The notes under the pieces were generated by a model, which ran no database searches, was not told the DNA's origin, and saw only the letters and a list, made by a program, of their open reading frames with translations. The position numbers were made by a program, and so were the translations under genes. Shown piece after piece: positions 41,428 to 51,408 of a stretch of 64,000 nt of DNA. Source of the stretch: Rhodobacterales bacterium HKCCE3408 (lineage in GTDB: Bacteria > Pseudomonadota > Alphaproteobacteria > Rhodobacterales > Rhodobacteraceae); contig WVSN01000005.1 in the NCBI GenBank assembly GCA_015689705.1, positions 1 through 64,000 on the forward strand, given 5' to 3'. Within the stretch, counting starts at the first letter, position 1, and each line of letters starts with the position of its first letter.

Positions 41428-42531
41428 ATGACCGGTCCGCGTCTCACACCTCTCGTCTCCGGCCTTCCGGCCACGGTGCCCTTCGTCGGGCCCGAGACGC
41501 AGGAGCGCGCCAATGGCCGGCCCTTCCTGGCCCGGATCGGAGCCAACGAAAGCGTCTTCGGCCCTTCGCCGCGCGTGATCGAGGCGATGGCCGCCGCCGC
41601 GCCAGAGGCGTGGATGTATGGCGATCCGGAGGCCTACGACCTGCGTGCCGCGCTCGCCCGGTTCCACGGCGTACCGATGGAGGCCATCGTCGCGGGCGAG
41701 GGCATCGACGGACTGCTCGGGTATCTCGTCAGGCTGCTGGTCGCCGAGGGTGACGCCGTCGTCACCTCGGACGGCGCATATCCGACCTTCAATTACCACG
41801 TCGCGGGGTTCGGCGGCGTGCTCCACAAGGTGCCGTATTCAGGCGACAGCGAAGACCCGGACGCGTTGGTCGCGAAGGCTGCGGAGACGGGCGCAAAGCT
41901 GATCTACTTCGCCAATCCCGACAACCCGATGGGAAGCTGTCACGACGCCGGGACCGTCACGCGCATGATCGCGGCGGTGCCCGATGGCTGCCTTCTCGCG
42001 CTCGACGAAGCGTATGGCGATACGGCGCCGGGCGGGACGCTGCCGCCGCTCGATCCGGAGGACAGGCGCGTCATCCGGCTGCGGACCTTCTCGAAAGCCT
42101 ATGGTCTGGCGGGGATGCGGGTGGGCTATGCCGTCGGCCATCCCGACCTGATCGCGGCATTCAACCGGGTCCGGAACCATTTCGGCCTCGGCCGGGTGGC
42201 GCAGGCGGCCGCGCTCGCGGCGCTGGCAGACCAGGGCTACCTGACCGATACGGTCGCGCGCATCGCGGCGTCCCGCGAACGGATCACGACCATTGCCAAG
42301 GGCCTCGGCCTGGCCCCGCTGCCCTCGGCCACGAACTTTGTCACCATCGATTGCGGCGGCACCGGCGACCGGGCGCGCGCGCTGATCGCGGAACTCGGCA
42401 AGCGGGGCATTTTCGTCCGGATGCCGTTCACCCCGCCACAGGACCGCTGCATCCGGATTTCCTGCGGGACGGAGACCGATCTGGACCGTCTAGAGGCGGT
42501 CCTTCCCGAGGCGCTCGCTTCCCTGCGTTGA
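41428..42531 (+). CDS. PLP-dependent aminotransferase, histidinol-phosphate aminotransferase family
   Basis: The 367-residue class I/II aminotransferase has the PLP lysine in LRTFSKAYGLAGMRVGYA near residue 221, the FANPDNPMG loop and LLALDEAYGD. It groups by pattern with HisC-like enzymes, but these also transaminate other amino acids, and no his genes are near. I therefore do not assign hisC. The gene follows DUF1992 by 40 bases. Confidence 0.85.
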   Translation: MTGPRLTPLVSGLPATVPFVGPETQERANGRPFLARIGANESVFGPSPRVIEAMAAAAPEAWMYGDPEAYDLRAALARFHGVPMEAIVAGEGIDGLLGYLVRLLVAEGDAVVTSDGAYPTFNYHVAGFGGVLHKVPYSGDSEDPDALVAKAAETGAKLIYFANPDNPMGSCHDAGTVTRMIAAVPDGCLLALDEAYGDTAPGGTLPPLDPEDRRVIRLRTFSKAYGLAGMRVGYAVGHPDLIAAFNRVRNHFGLGRVAQAAALAALADQGYLTDTVARIAASRERITTIAKGLGLAPLPSATNFVTIDCGGTGDRARALIAELGKRGIFVRMPFTPPQDRCIRISCGTETDLDRLEAVLPEALASLR

Positions 42532-42614
42532 GCACGCGCGGACACGCAGTCGTGTCTTGCGCGGGCGCCTGCGCAGAGCCAATGATCCGCGCGCATTTTC
42601 CCATGGAGTCGCCG

Positions 42615-42968
42615 ATGCGATCCCCCCTGAAACTCGCCGCACTGATATGTCTCGTTCCCCTCTACACCATGGCACAGTCGAACCATGCCGGGCATACCGC
42701 GATGGCGGAAACCGGGCCGGCAGAGGCCGCATACCGTGCCGCGAATGCCGACATGCATACGGGCATGAACATCGAGTTTACCGGGGATGCGGATATCGAC
42801 TTCGCCCGCGCGATGATCGCCCATCACGAAGGCGCGGTGGAGATGGCCCGCATCCTGCTCGAATACGGGCAGGACGCGGAGCTTCGTGCGCTGGCCGAGG
42901 ACATCATTTCCGCCCAGGAGACCGAGATCGCGTTCATGCGCGACTGGCTGGCCCGGAACGGAAGCTGA
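42615..42968 (+). CDS. DUF305 secreted protein
   Basis: The 117-residue product has a signal peptide (MRSPLKLAALICLVPLYTMAQS) and the DUF305 core DIDFARAMIAHHEGAVEMARILLEYG with the His-His-Glu-Gly and Met-Ala pattern. Such ferritin-like small helical proteins are often found with copper-resistance genes. No metal gene is adjacent, but a PCu(A)C gene is at 2.7 kb. The ATG at 42615 is chosen because GGAG lies 8 bases upstream; 42603 is an alternative. Confidence 0.85.
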   Translation: MRSPLKLAALICLVPLYTMAQSNHAGHTAMAETGPAEAAYRAANADMHTGMNIEFTGDADIDFARAMIAHHEGAVEMARILLEYGQDAELRALAEDIISAQETEIAFMRDWLARNGS

Positions 42969-42971
42969 CGC

Positions 42972-44165
42972 CTAGCCGGCCAGCCGCGACGCCGCCGCTT
43001 CCAGCCCGCCGGCCCCATGCGGTATCTGCAGCGCGCGCATGCCGGTCTCGATTGCGCCGAGAACGCCCATGACCATCTGGCCGTTCACGTGGCCCATATG
43101 ACCGATGCGGAACAGGTTCTCGGGCGAGGTGTCGCCGCCCCGCCCGGGCCCGAGCGGGATGCCGAGCGTCACACCGAGATTGTCCGGCAGCCAGGTGCGC
43201 AGCCGCTGCCCGTGCCCGCTTCCCATCCGGACAGTCGTGACGGCATGGCTTCGCTTCGACGGCTCGGCGATGTTCGCGCGGATGTCACCGCCCTGCCCCC
43301 AGACGTCGAGCGCTGCCCAGATCGCGCCGGCAAGCGTTTCGTGCCGCGCCCAGACTGCTTCGATCCCTTCCTCGAGGATCATGTCGAGCGCAGTCCGGAG
43401 CCCGTAGAGGTGATGCGTCGGCGCCGTCCCGAAGAAGTGCTTGTAATATTCCTCGGGGTTCGCGCGCGGCCGCCAATCCCAGTAGGGCGTGACCAGACCG
43501 GCGGAATCGCGCAGGGCCGCGGCGCGGTCGTTGAAGAAGACGAAGCCCATGCCCGGCGGCGTCATCAGGCCCTTCTGGCACCCCGTCACCATCACGTCGA
43601 CGCCCCAGTCGTCCATGTGGAACTCGTCGCAGGCGAGGCAGGCGATATTGTCAGTCATCAGAAGCGCCGGATGCCCGGCCGCGTCCAGAGCCGCGCGGAT
43701 CGAGGTGATGTCGTTCTTCACGCTCGTCGCCGTATCGACCTGCACGACGAGCACGGCCTTGATCTTGTGCTCGGTGTCGGCGCGCAGGGCGGTCTCGACC
43801 TGCGCCGCGTCCACGTCGCTCTCGATGCCGAAATCGATGATCTCTGTCTCGACACCCATCGCCTTCGCGACCTCGCCCCATCCGAGGCAGAAGCGTCCGG
43901 TGCCGAGCACGAGGATGCGGTCGCCGCGGCTGAGCACGTTGACCAGCGCGGCCTCCCAGACACCGTGGCCGTTCGAGATGTACATCGCGACATCGTGCTT
44001 CGTCCGGGCCACGGCCTTGAGGTCGCGCACGATGCTCGCCGTCATCTCGACGAGCTCGCCGGTATAGATGTTCGGTGCCGGGCGATGCATCGCCTGAAGG
44101 ACACGGTCCGGTATCACCGAGGGCCCGGGAATGGCGAGGTAATGGCGACCCTGGGCGAGGCTCAT
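42972..44165 (-). CDS. Class V aminotransferase (serine/alanine/aspartate-glyoxylate aminotransferase family)
   Basis: The 397-residue PLP enzyme matches the glyoxylate aminotransferase family: GHYLAIPGPS-type start (GRHYLAIPGPSVIP), SNGHGVWEAAL, and the PLP lysine in VTGCQKGLMTPPG near residue 195. The C-terminal RIGHMGHVN motif is typical. In alphaproteobacteria this family includes serine-glyoxylate aminotransferase of the serine cycle and BhcA of the beta-hydroxyaspartate cycle. Partner genes of neither pathway are present, so the amino donor is open. AAGG lies 9 bases before the ATG. Confidence 0.88.
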   Translation of the reverse strand: MSLAQGRHYLAIPGPSVIPDRVLQAMHRPAPNIYTGELVEMTASIVRDLKAVARTKHDVAMYISNGHGVWEAALVNVLSRGDRILVLGTGRFCLGWGEVAKAMGVETEIIDFGIESDVDAAQVETALRADTEHKIKAVLVVQVDTATSVKNDITSIRAALDAAGHPALLMTDNIACLACDEFHMDDWGVDVMVTGCQKGLMTPPGMGFVFFNDRAAALRDSAGLVTPYWDWRPRANPEEYYKHFFGTAPTHHLYGLRTALDMILEEGIEAVWARHETLAGAIWAALDVWGQGGDIRANIAEPSKRSHAVTTVRMGSGHGQRLRTWLPDNLGVTLGIPLGPGRGGDTSPENLFRIGHMGHVNGQMVMGVLGAIETGMRALQIPHGAGGLEAAASRLAG

Positions 44166-44296
44166 CGGCGGCATCCTTTGCGATCATCACACCGGCTGAG
44201 ACCTATGCCGCGGCGCAGCCATGGTCAATTGCCCTCACCCCCCTTGGGTCCGGGGCCTGCCCGCGCCTATATGGGACCCGAACGCAGGAGGACGAC

Positions 44297-45052
44297 ATGA
44301 CCGGAGAACGCGCTGAAGGCCGCGCGATCATCGCCATCGGCGGTGCGGAGAGGGGCAAGTTTCTGAAGGGGCTCGTCACCAACGACGTGAAGCCCGTTGG
44401 GCAAGGCCTGTCCTATTCCGCGCTGCTGACGCCGCAGGGGAAGTTTCTCGCCGATTTCTTCCTGCTCGACCGCGGGGACGATATCCTGATCGACACGTCC
44501 GAGATGTTCGCGGCCGGGCTGATGCAGCGGCTCGCGATGTACAAGCTGCGCGCCGACGTGACGATCGGGCTCGAGGACATCTCCGTCGCCCGCGGCCTCG
44601 GCCCGGCGCCCGAAGGCGCCTTCGAAGATCCGCGCCACCCCGAGCTTGGCTGGCGCGCCTACGGTGTCGAGGGCAGTGAGCCGGAAATCGACTGGGACGC
44701 GATCCGCGTCGCCCATGCCATCCCGGAATCCGGCGTCGAGCTGTTGCCCGAGGAAACCTACATCCTCGAAGCCGGGTTCGACCGTCTGCACGGCGTCGAT
44801 CATCGCAAGGGCTGCTATGTGGGCCAGGAGGTCACGGCGCGGATGAAGCACAAGACGGAGCTTCGGAAGGGCTACGTGACCGTCGGGATCGAGGGTGAGG
44901 CGCCGATCGGCACGCCGGTGCGCGACGGTGACCGTGCCGTCGGGATGCTCTTCACCCAGGCTGCGGGCCACGCGATTGCTTTCCTGCGCTTCGACCGCGC
45001 CTCACCCGTCATGAGCGCCGGTGACGCGACCATCCACTGGCAGGCGGCCTGA
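44297..45052 (+). CDS. ygfZ: YgfZ-like folate-binding iron-sulfur cluster assembly factor
   Basis: The 251-residue protein is GcvT-related and carries the YgfZ signature KGCYVGQEVTAR near residue 174, with the conserved Cys. YgfZ/Iba57 proteins help build or repair [4Fe-4S] clusters in a folate-dependent way. AGGAGGACGAC precedes the ATG. It is convergent with the methyltransferase gene, 6 bases apart. Confidence 0.92.
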   Translation: MTGERAEGRAIIAIGGAERGKFLKGLVTNDVKPVGQGLSYSALLTPQGKFLADFFLLDRGDDILIDTSEMFAAGLMQRLAMYKLRADVTIGLEDISVARGLGPAPEGAFEDPRHPELGWRAYGVEGSEPEIDWDAIRVAHAIPESGVELLPEETYILEAGFDRLHGVDHRKGCYVGQEVTARMKHKTELRKGYVTVGIEGEAPIGTPVRDGDRAVGMLFTQAAGHAIAFLRFDRASPVMSAGDATIHWQAA

Positions 45053-45058
45053 GCGCCG

Positions 45059-45511
45059 TCAGATCAGCAGGCTCGCTGCGCCCTCGTGCCTCAGAAGCGC
45101 GACCTTGGTCTCGATCCCGCCGGGAGCCGAGAACCCGCCGAGGCCGGACGCGCCAAGCACCCGGTGGCACGGGATGATGACCGGCACCGAATTCGCGCCA
45201 CAGGCCTGGCCGACGGCCTGAGCTGATGCGCCGACTTCCGCCGCGATCGCGCCGTAGGTCCGGGTTTCACCGAACGGTATTGCCGACATCACGGCCATCA
45301 CCTCCGCCTGGAGGCCGGTTCGGCCATGGGCGACGGGTACGGAGAACACGGTCAGCTCGCGCGCGAAATAGGCGCGCAGTTCCTCGATGGCCTGTTCGAG
45401 GACGGGATGGCCAGCCGGTCCCGGCGCAACGCCCCACCCGGCTGACCGGATCGCGGCCTCGTCGGCCTCGATCCAGAACGGACCTATGGGCGTATCGAGC
45501 CCGGCTTTCAT
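45059..45511 (-). CDS. ogt: Methylated-DNA-protein-cysteine methyltransferase
   Basis: The 150-residue suicide repair protein has the active site VIIPCHRVLG near residue 112, and the family helix PFGETRTYGAIAAEVGASAQAVGQAC. It removes alkyl groups from O6-guanine in DNA. Length fits the Ogt type without an Ada regulatory domain. Confidence 0.94.
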   Translation of the reverse strand: MKAGLDTPIGPFWIEADEAAIRSAGWGVAPGPAGHPVLEQAIEELRAYFARELTVFSVPVAHGRTGLQAEVMAVMSAIPFGETRTYGAIAAEVGASAQAVGQACGANSVPVIIPCHRVLGASGLGGFSAPGGIETKVALLRHEGAASLLI

Positions 45512-45616
45512 GCCCGGCGCGCCGGCCTGTCGATCCGGGCCGGGCTCGTTGTTCTGACATTGGGGGCGGGCGCGTGATCCGACATGCCGGGATGCTGCGC
45601 CTCGGCCCGCCGATGG

Positions 45617-45862
45617 TCAATCGGAACCGGCGAGCGACAGCCGGATCGGACCCCGCGCCGACAGCGGATCGACCGGCCTGCCGCGCTGCGTCGCGACGAG
45701 CGGCAGGGTGGCGGCCACGCGGCGGATCTCCGGCATCAGCGGACGCCAGTCAGAGGCGAGCGCCCGCGCCGCCTCGGAGGGACAGAAGGTCTTGCCCCGC
45801 CCCCGCGCCTCGGCCAGATCCATCAGCACGGCGGCGATCACCTCGTCGCCGGGGCCGCTCAC
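45617..45862 (-). CDS. DUF3253 protein
   Basis: The 81-residue protein starts at GTG 45862, overlapping the glutathione transferase stop as GTGA. It has VIAAVLMDLAEARGRGKTFCPSEAARAL and DWRPLMPEIRRVAATL, a small winged-helix-like DUF3253 domain. The frame is open upstream inside the next gene, but that is a shadow. Function is unknown. Confidence 0.8.
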   Translation of the reverse strand: MSGPGDEVIAAVLMDLAEARGRGKTFCPSEAARALASDWRPLMPEIRRVAATLPLVATQRGRPVDPLSARGPIRLSLAGSD

Positions 45863-46722
45863 TCGGCCGCCGACTCCAGCTTGTCCTGCGTCTTGGTCTC
45901 GAAGTCGGACGCGTCGTGCCGTTCGTGCAGCTGCATGTGCGGCTCGCCGAAGGCGCGATTGACCATGCGCCCGCGCTGAACCGCCGGGCGCGCGTCGATC
46001 CGCTCGGCCCATGCGACGACGTTCTTGTAGCTCGCCACGTCGAGAAACTCGGCGGCGTTATACTGGCGCCCTAGGACCAGCTGACCGTACCATGCCCAGA
46101 TCGCCATGTCGGCGATGGTGTAGGTCCCGCCGGCCATCCACTCGTGGTCGGCCAGATGCCGGTCGAGCACGTCGAGCTGGCGCTTCACCTCCATCGCGAA
46201 GCGGTTGATCGGATATTCCCACTTCTCCGGCGCGTAGGTGTAGAAATGGCCGAACCCGCCGCCGAGATAGGGCGCGGAGCCCATCTGCCAGAACAGCCAG
46301 GACAGCATCTCGGGCCGGTCCCCATCGCTCAGGAAGGCGCCGAATTTTTCGGCAAGATGGAGCATGATCGCCGCCGACTCGAAGACGCGGACGGGTTTTG
46401 CCCCCGACCGGTCCATCAGCGCCGGAATTTTCGAGTTCGGGTTCACCTCGACGAAGCCCGAACCGAACTGCTCGCCATCGCCGATGCGAATGATCCAGGC
46501 GTCATATTCGGCGGCGTGACCGGCGGCCAGAAGCTCCTCGAACAGCACCGTGACCTTCACCCCGTTCGGTGTCGCCAGCGAATAGAGCTGGAAGGGGTGT
46601 TTGCCGACAGGAAGCTCCTTGTCGTGGGTCGGTCCGGCGATCGGCCGGTTGATGCTGGCGAATTGTCCGCCGCTTTCGGTGTCCCAGGTCCAGACCTTGG
46701 GGGGCGTGTACGTGTCGGGCAT
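45859..46722 (-). CDS. yghU: Glutathione S-transferase, YghU/Nu type
   Basis: The 287-residue protein matches YghU: an N-terminal extension (TPPKVWTWDTESGGQFASINRP), a thioredoxin-like domain with LYSLATPNGVKVTVLFEEL, the glutathione motif VNPNSKIPALMDRSG...FESAAI, and a helical C-terminal domain. Nu-class members act as glutathione-disulfide reductases or organic-peroxide reductases in the cytoplasm. It is coupled to DUF3253. Confidence 0.92.
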   Translation of the reverse strand: MPDTYTPPKVWTWDTESGGQFASINRPIAGPTHDKELPVGKHPFQLYSLATPNGVKVTVLFEELLAAGHAAEYDAWIIRIGDGEQFGSGFVEVNPNSKIPALMDRSGAKPVRVFESAAIMLHLAEKFGAFLSDGDRPEMLSWLFWQMGSAPYLGGGFGHFYTYAPEKWEYPINRFAMEVKRQLDVLDRHLADHEWMAGGTYTIADMAIWAWYGQLVLGRQYNAAEFLDVASYKNVVAWAERIDARPAVQRGRMVNRAFGEPHMQLHERHDASDFETKTQDKLESAAE

Positions 46723-46882
46723 TGTGCATCCTCGCTGTCTTTGTGTCCGATCTAGGACAGGCGGGGCCGGAACCCAAGCGGACAGGACGGATCGCCGGAA
46801 AACTTGATCCGCATGCCGGCGCATTGAAGCCGTGCCCCACCGCTTCGACGCGGCCCGATCCGGGCGGCTCCGTCGTCAAGTG

Positions 46883-49798
46883 TCAGCCGAGCGCCTCGTC
46901 GCAGCGCGCGCAGACGCCGGGATGAGCGTGCGTGCCGACATCGGGCAGAATCTTCCAGCAGCGCTGGCATTTCTCGCCCTCGGCCCGTTCGAACACCACG
47001 CCGACGCCCTCGACTTCCGGCAGCCGGAACGCCTCGGACGGGATCGGATCGCCGGTCACGGTGATGGCCGACGTGATTGCGATGTCCTCGAAATCGACGG
47101 ACCGCAGCGCCGCGAGCAGTTCGGCATCCCGCGCATGGACAACCGGCGCGGCCTCGAGGCTAGCCCCGATCACCTTGTCCCGCCGCTGGATCTCCAGCGC
47201 CGAGGTCACCACGCGCCGCGCCCGCCGGACCATCGCCCATTTCGCCGCGAGCGGCTCGTCCCGCCATTCGCCGGGCGTCTCGGGGATGTCGACGAGGTGG
47301 ACCGAGCTCTCGTCACCCGGATAGCGCTCCAGCCAGACCTCTTCCATCGTGAAGACGAGGATAGGCGCGAGCCAGGTCGTCAGCCGGTGGAACAGGAGAT
47401 CGAGCACCGTCCGCGCCGACCGCCGCCGCAGCGTGTCGCCGTCGCAGTAGAGCACATCCTTGCGGATGTCGAAGTAGAACGCCGAGAGGTCCGTCGTCGC
47501 GAAGGTGAAGACCGCCTGGAACACGCCCTGGAAGTCGTATTTCGCGTAGCCGGAGCGCACGACATGGTCGAGCTCCGCCAGCCGGTGCAGCACCCACCGC
47601 TCCAGTTCCGGCATCTCGGACGCCGCGACCCGGTCGGCCTCGGTGAAATCGCCGAGCGAGCCGAGGAGGAAGCGCATCGTGTTCCGCAGCCGCCGGTAGC
47701 TGTCGGCCACGCCCTGCAGGATCTCGTCGCCGATCCGCTGGTCGGCCGTGTAATCCGACTGCGCCACCCAGAGCCGCAGGATATCCGCCCCGTACTGGTC
47801 CACGACCTTCTGCGGCGCGATGATGTTGCCGAGCGACTTGGACATCTTCATGCCCTTCTCGTCGAGCGTGAAGCCGTGGGTCAGGACACCGCGATAGGGT
47901 GCGTGGCCGGTCGTGCCGACCGATTGCAGGATCGAGGAATGGAACCAGCCGCGATGCTGGTCGGTCCCTTCGAGGTAGAGATCCGCGATCCCGTCCGCCG
48001 CGCCGTCCGGCCGGTCGCGCAGGACGAAGGCGTGGGTCGAGCCGCTGTCGAACCAGACGTCGAGGATGTCGAAGACCTGCTCCCATTCCTCGGCGTCGTG
48101 CTCGTTGCCGAGGAAGCGTTCCTTCGCGCCGGGCTTGTACCAGCAATCGGCGCCCTCGCTCTCGAACGCCTCGACGATGCGCGCGTTGACCGCCGGATCC
48201 CGCAGCAGGAATTCGGGATCGGTCGGCAGCGCGCCCTTCTTGACGAAGCAGGTCAGCGGCACGCCCCAGGCGCGCTGGCGCGACAGCACCCAGTCCGGCC
48301 GCGCCTCGATCATCGAATACAGCCGGTTGCGCCCGGATTTCGGGGTCCAGGTGACGTTGTCGATTTCGGTCAGCGCACGCTGGCGGATAGTCTCGCCGTG
48401 CTCGTCCATCCCGTCGCCGAGCTTGCGGTCGATCGCGGCGAACCATTGCGGCGTGTTGCGGTAGATCACCGGCGCCTTCGACCGCCACGAATGCGGGTAG
48501 GAGTGCTTGATCTTGCCGCGCGCCAGCAGCCCGCCCACTTCGACGAGCTTGTCGATGATGGCCGCGTTCGCGTCACCTTCCTTGCCGTTCGGCTTGAGGA
48601 TCCGCTTGCCGCCGAAGAACGGCAGGTCGGGCCGGAAGGACCCGTCGTCCATGACGTTGTACGTGATGACCTGCTCGAGCATGCCGAGATCGCGGTAGAG
48701 TTCGTACTCCTCCATCCCGTGCGACGGCGCGCAGTGGACGAAGCCGGTGCCCTCGGTATCGGTCACGAAGTCGGCGGCGCGGAAGTCCCGCAGGTCGTCC
48801 CATTCGCCGTTGGAGCCCTCGGCTCCGGCGAGGGGATGCATAAGACGAAGGCCTGCCAACTCAGAAGCCGTTACATCGCGAATTCTGCGATACATCGACG
48901 GCTCGAGCCGGGCGCGGCGCATCACGTCCTCGGCCAGCGTGTCCGCGAGGAGGTAGCGATCACCGATCCTTGCCCAACATTCCTCGGGCCGGCCAGTGAC
49001 CTCGTAGAGCCCGTAGGAGATGTCGTCGCCGAAGACGACCGCCTTGTTCGACGGCAGCGTCCAGGGCGTCGTCGTCCAGATGACGACATAGGCACTATCC
49101 AGCCCGCTGTCGCCGGCGCTCACGACCTGGAACTTCACCCAGACGGTAAAGCTCTCCTTATCGTGGTACTCCACCTCCGCTTCGGCGAGCGCGGTCTCCT
49201 CGACCGGCGACCACATCACGGGCTTGGAGCCCTGGTAGAGCGAGCCGTTCATGAGGAATTTCATGAACTCCTCGGCGATCACACGCTCGGCGTGGTAGTC
49301 CATCGTCAGGTAGGGCCGGTCCCACGACCCGGTCACGCCGAGCCGTTTGAACTCGTCGCGCTGGACGTCGATCCAGTGCTCGGCGAAACGGCGGCATTCC
49401 TGCCGGAATTCGACGACGTCGACGGCGTCCTTGTCCTGCCCCTTGGCGCGGTACTGCTCCTCGATCTTCCATTCGATCGGCAGGCCGTGGCAGTCCCAAC
49501 CCGGAATGTAGCGCGCGTCGTGGCCCATCATCTGCTGGCTGCGCACGACCATGTCCTTGAGGATCTTGTTCAGCGCGTGGCCGATGTGAAGGTTGCCGTT
49601 CGCATAGGGCGGGCCGTCATGCAGGATGAACGGCTTGCGGTCGCCCGCGTCGCGCAGGCGGTCGTACACCCCGATCCGTTCCCAACGGGCCAGCCAGTCG
49701 GGTTCGCGCTTCGGCAGGCCCGCGCGCATCGGGAAGTCGGTCTTGGGAAGGTTTATCGTACCCTTGTAGTCGGGCACGTCGGTCGTGTCGGCGCACAT
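46883..49798 (-). CDS. ileS: Isoleucyl-tRNA synthetase
   Basis: The 971-residue class I synthetase shows GPPYANGNLHIGHALNK (HIGH) near residue 62, the CP1 editing domain, KGMKMSKSLGN (KMSKS) near 640, and a C-terminal zinc motif (CQRCWKILPD...CARCDEAL). MCADTTDVPDYKGT at 49798 is the family start with GAGGAC upstream. The 271-base upstream gap to the exporter holds no gene that I can see, and no T-box was recognised. Confidence 0.96.
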   Translation of the reverse strand: MCADTTDVPDYKGTINLPKTDFPMRAGLPKREPDWLARWERIGVYDRLRDAGDRKPFILHDGPPYANGNLHIGHALNKILKDMVVRSQQMMGHDARYIPGWDCHGLPIEWKIEEQYRAKGQDKDAVDVVEFRQECRRFAEHWIDVQRDEFKRLGVTGSWDRPYLTMDYHAERVIAEEFMKFLMNGSLYQGSKPVMWSPVEETALAEAEVEYHDKESFTVWVKFQVVSAGDSGLDSAYVVIWTTTPWTLPSNKAVVFGDDISYGLYEVTGRPEECWARIGDRYLLADTLAEDVMRRARLEPSMYRRIRDVTASELAGLRLMHPLAGAEGSNGEWDDLRDFRAADFVTDTEGTGFVHCAPSHGMEEYELYRDLGMLEQVITYNVMDDGSFRPDLPFFGGKRILKPNGKEGDANAAIIDKLVEVGGLLARGKIKHSYPHSWRSKAPVIYRNTPQWFAAIDRKLGDGMDEHGETIRQRALTEIDNVTWTPKSGRNRLYSMIEARPDWVLSRQRAWGVPLTCFVKKGALPTDPEFLLRDPAVNARIVEAFESEGADCWYKPGAKERFLGNEHDAEEWEQVFDILDVWFDSGSTHAFVLRDRPDGAADGIADLYLEGTDQHRGWFHSSILQSVGTTGHAPYRGVLTHGFTLDEKGMKMSKSLGNIIAPQKVVDQYGADILRLWVAQSDYTADQRIGDEILQGVADSYRRLRNTMRFLLGSLGDFTEADRVAASEMPELERWVLHRLAELDHVVRSGYAKYDFQGVFQAVFTFATTDLSAFYFDIRKDVLYCDGDTLRRRSARTVLDLLFHRLTTWLAPILVFTMEEVWLERYPGDESSVHLVDIPETPGEWRDEPLAAKWAMVRRARRVVTSALEIQRRDKVIGASLEAAPVVHARDAELLAALRSVDFEDIAITSAITVTGDPIPSEAFRLPEVEGVGVVFERAEGEKCQRCWKILPDVGTHAHPGVCARCDEALG

Positions 49799-50069
49799 CG
49801 CTGGCGTCCTCTGTCCGTGTGTCGTCGGTGGAGTGGCATGGTCGGTGCGATTGCTCAAGCACCTGTTCCCGGCGTCTCAGTCGAGAGCCGGGCCCGTAAT
49901 TCGAATGATGAACCGGTACGCCATCGTCATGGGGCGGGCTTATACGCGCGGCCTGCGCGGGTGACAAGCGCCCCACCGCCCATTGGCTCCCGTGCCAGGT
50001 CGGCGATCGCGGGGCGTGAATGGCGCGCGACGAGGTGACCGGGCATCGCCCTCGCCGGCGCGGGGATTC

Positions 50070-51035
50070 TCACCGGGCCGGTCTGCCGGGAGCTGCTGCT
50101 GCCGTTGGCGACCGCGATGCCGCGCGACTGACGGCGCGTTCCCGCGCGATGATGTAGAGCCCGGCGGCAATCGTCAGGACGATCCCGGCAGCGGCCAGCC
50201 CGTCCGGCAGCTCGCGGAAGATCAGCCAGCCGATCAGCGTGGCCATGGGGATCTCCAGGTACTGCATCGGGGCCAGGGTGGCCGAAGGGGCGAACCGCAG
50301 GCTTGCCGTCATCAGAAGATGGCCGACGGCCCCGCTGATCCCGAGCGCGACCAGGAGCGCTGCGGTCTGCCCGTCGACGGCAATCCAGGCCAGTGGCGGC
50401 GGGTCGCCGGGCAGATCGAGAAGCAGGAGCGGCAACAGGATCGGCAGTCCGGTCAGCGCCGATCCCGCCTGCAGCGCGACGGGCGAGACGTCGCGCGCCA
50501 CGGCCCGTGTCACCAGCATGAAGAGCGCGAAGATCAGCGCAACGCCGAGCGGCAGGAGCGCCGGCGCACCCACTTCCGCGAAGCTCGGCTGCACCACCAT
50601 CAGCGTGCCGCAGAAGCCGACCGCGCAGGCCGCGAGCCGCCGCGGACCGACCTCCTCGCCGGCGACGAAATGGCCGAGGAGGAGCATGATGAAGGGCATC
50701 ACGAAGGCGATCGCGACCGCGTCGGCCAGCGGCAGGATGCGCAGCGCGGTGAACATCATGCCGATTCCGCAGACCTGCAGGACCGAGCGGAGGATGGTCA
50801 GTCGAAACACCCGCGGCGTCGGGAACAGCCGCGCGCCGGTCATCGCGGCGGCCGGCCAGAACAGGACCGCCTGCGCGACGTAGCGCACGAGGATCAACTG
50901 GAGGAGCGGCACGGTCGCACCCAACAGCTTGGCCAGAGCATCCGAAAACGGGATCACCGTGCAGAAGCCGAGCATCAGCGCGATCCCAAGAAGCGGGCGG
51001 TCGGCGGCGTGTGTCGGGACGGCGGTCGTGCTCAT
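50070..51035 (-). CDS. EamA/DMT family transporter
   Basis: The 321-residue inner-membrane protein has ten hydrophobic helices in two EamA repeats (about 20-145 and 165-300), the layout of drug/metabolite exporters. The C terminus is Ala/Arg-rich and cytoplasmic. Substrate cannot be predicted. MSTTAV at 51035 is preferred over an ATG six codons upstream. Confidence 0.88.
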   Translation of the reverse strand: MSTTAVPTHAADRPLLGIALMLGFCTVIPFSDALAKLLGATVPLLQLILVRYVAQAVLFWPAAAMTGARLFPTPRVFRLTILRSVLQVCGIGMMFTALRILPLADAVAIAFVMPFIMLLLGHFVAGEEVGPRRLAACAVGFCGTLMVVQPSFAEVGAPALLPLGVALIFALFMLVTRAVARDVSPVALQAGSALTGLPILLPLLLLDLPGDPPPLAWIAVDGQTAALLVALGISGAVGHLLMTASLRFAPSATLAPMQYLEIPMATLIGWLIFRELPDGLAAAGIVLTIAAGLYIIARERAVSRAASRSPTAAAAPGRPAR

Positions 51036-51201
51036 GGGCGAAGGCCATTGCACGGATCCGGGACGCTGTCAGGTCCGCTTTTGCTTCTGACGGCCAATTT
51101 TTTGCGGAGTTTGACGCAGGTTTTGCGCCTGGCGCCGGAACGGGTTTGCGCCGGCCTGACGGGAACGGGCGACAACGGGACATCAACTAACGGAGGACAC
51201 C

Positions 51202-51405
51202 ATGAACACCATCGCCCAGACCCTCGCCGCCCCGTTCCGCAGCGCTGACCGTCCGTCGCTGTTCCTTCTGCACCGCGCCTGGGTCGAGCGCCGCCGGCTT
51301 CAGCGCCTCGATGCCGCAGCGCTCCGCGACATGGGTATCTCGCTGGAGGAGCGCGACCGCATCACCGTCTCGGACATCGTGCAGCGGATGCAGGCGCGCG
51401 GCTGA
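51202..51405 (+). CDS. DUF1127 micro-protein
   Basis: The 67-residue protein ends in the DUF1127 domain: RRRLQRLDAAALRDMGISLEERDR. GGAGGACACC precedes the ATG. In Rhodobacter sphaeroides a DUF1127 protein (CcaF1) binds RNA and accompanies CcsR small RNAs in stress response. Here no CUYCCU-type sRNA was found after the gene, because the convergent regulator ends 3 bases away. Confidence 0.9.
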   Translation: MNTIAQTLAAPFRSADRPSLFLLHRAWVERRRLQRLDAAALRDMGISLEERDRITVSDIVQRMQARG

Positions 51406-51408
51406 ATC

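Noticed and set aside
48836-48905. Short low-G+C patch inside ileS
   Set aside because: Only about 60 bases with a few rare codons; the encoded residues fit the IleRS family without insertion.
49799-50069. T-box leader or small gene upstream of ileS
   Set aside because: No T-box sequence or specifier stem is visible, and open frames here lack a start with a ribosome-binding site.
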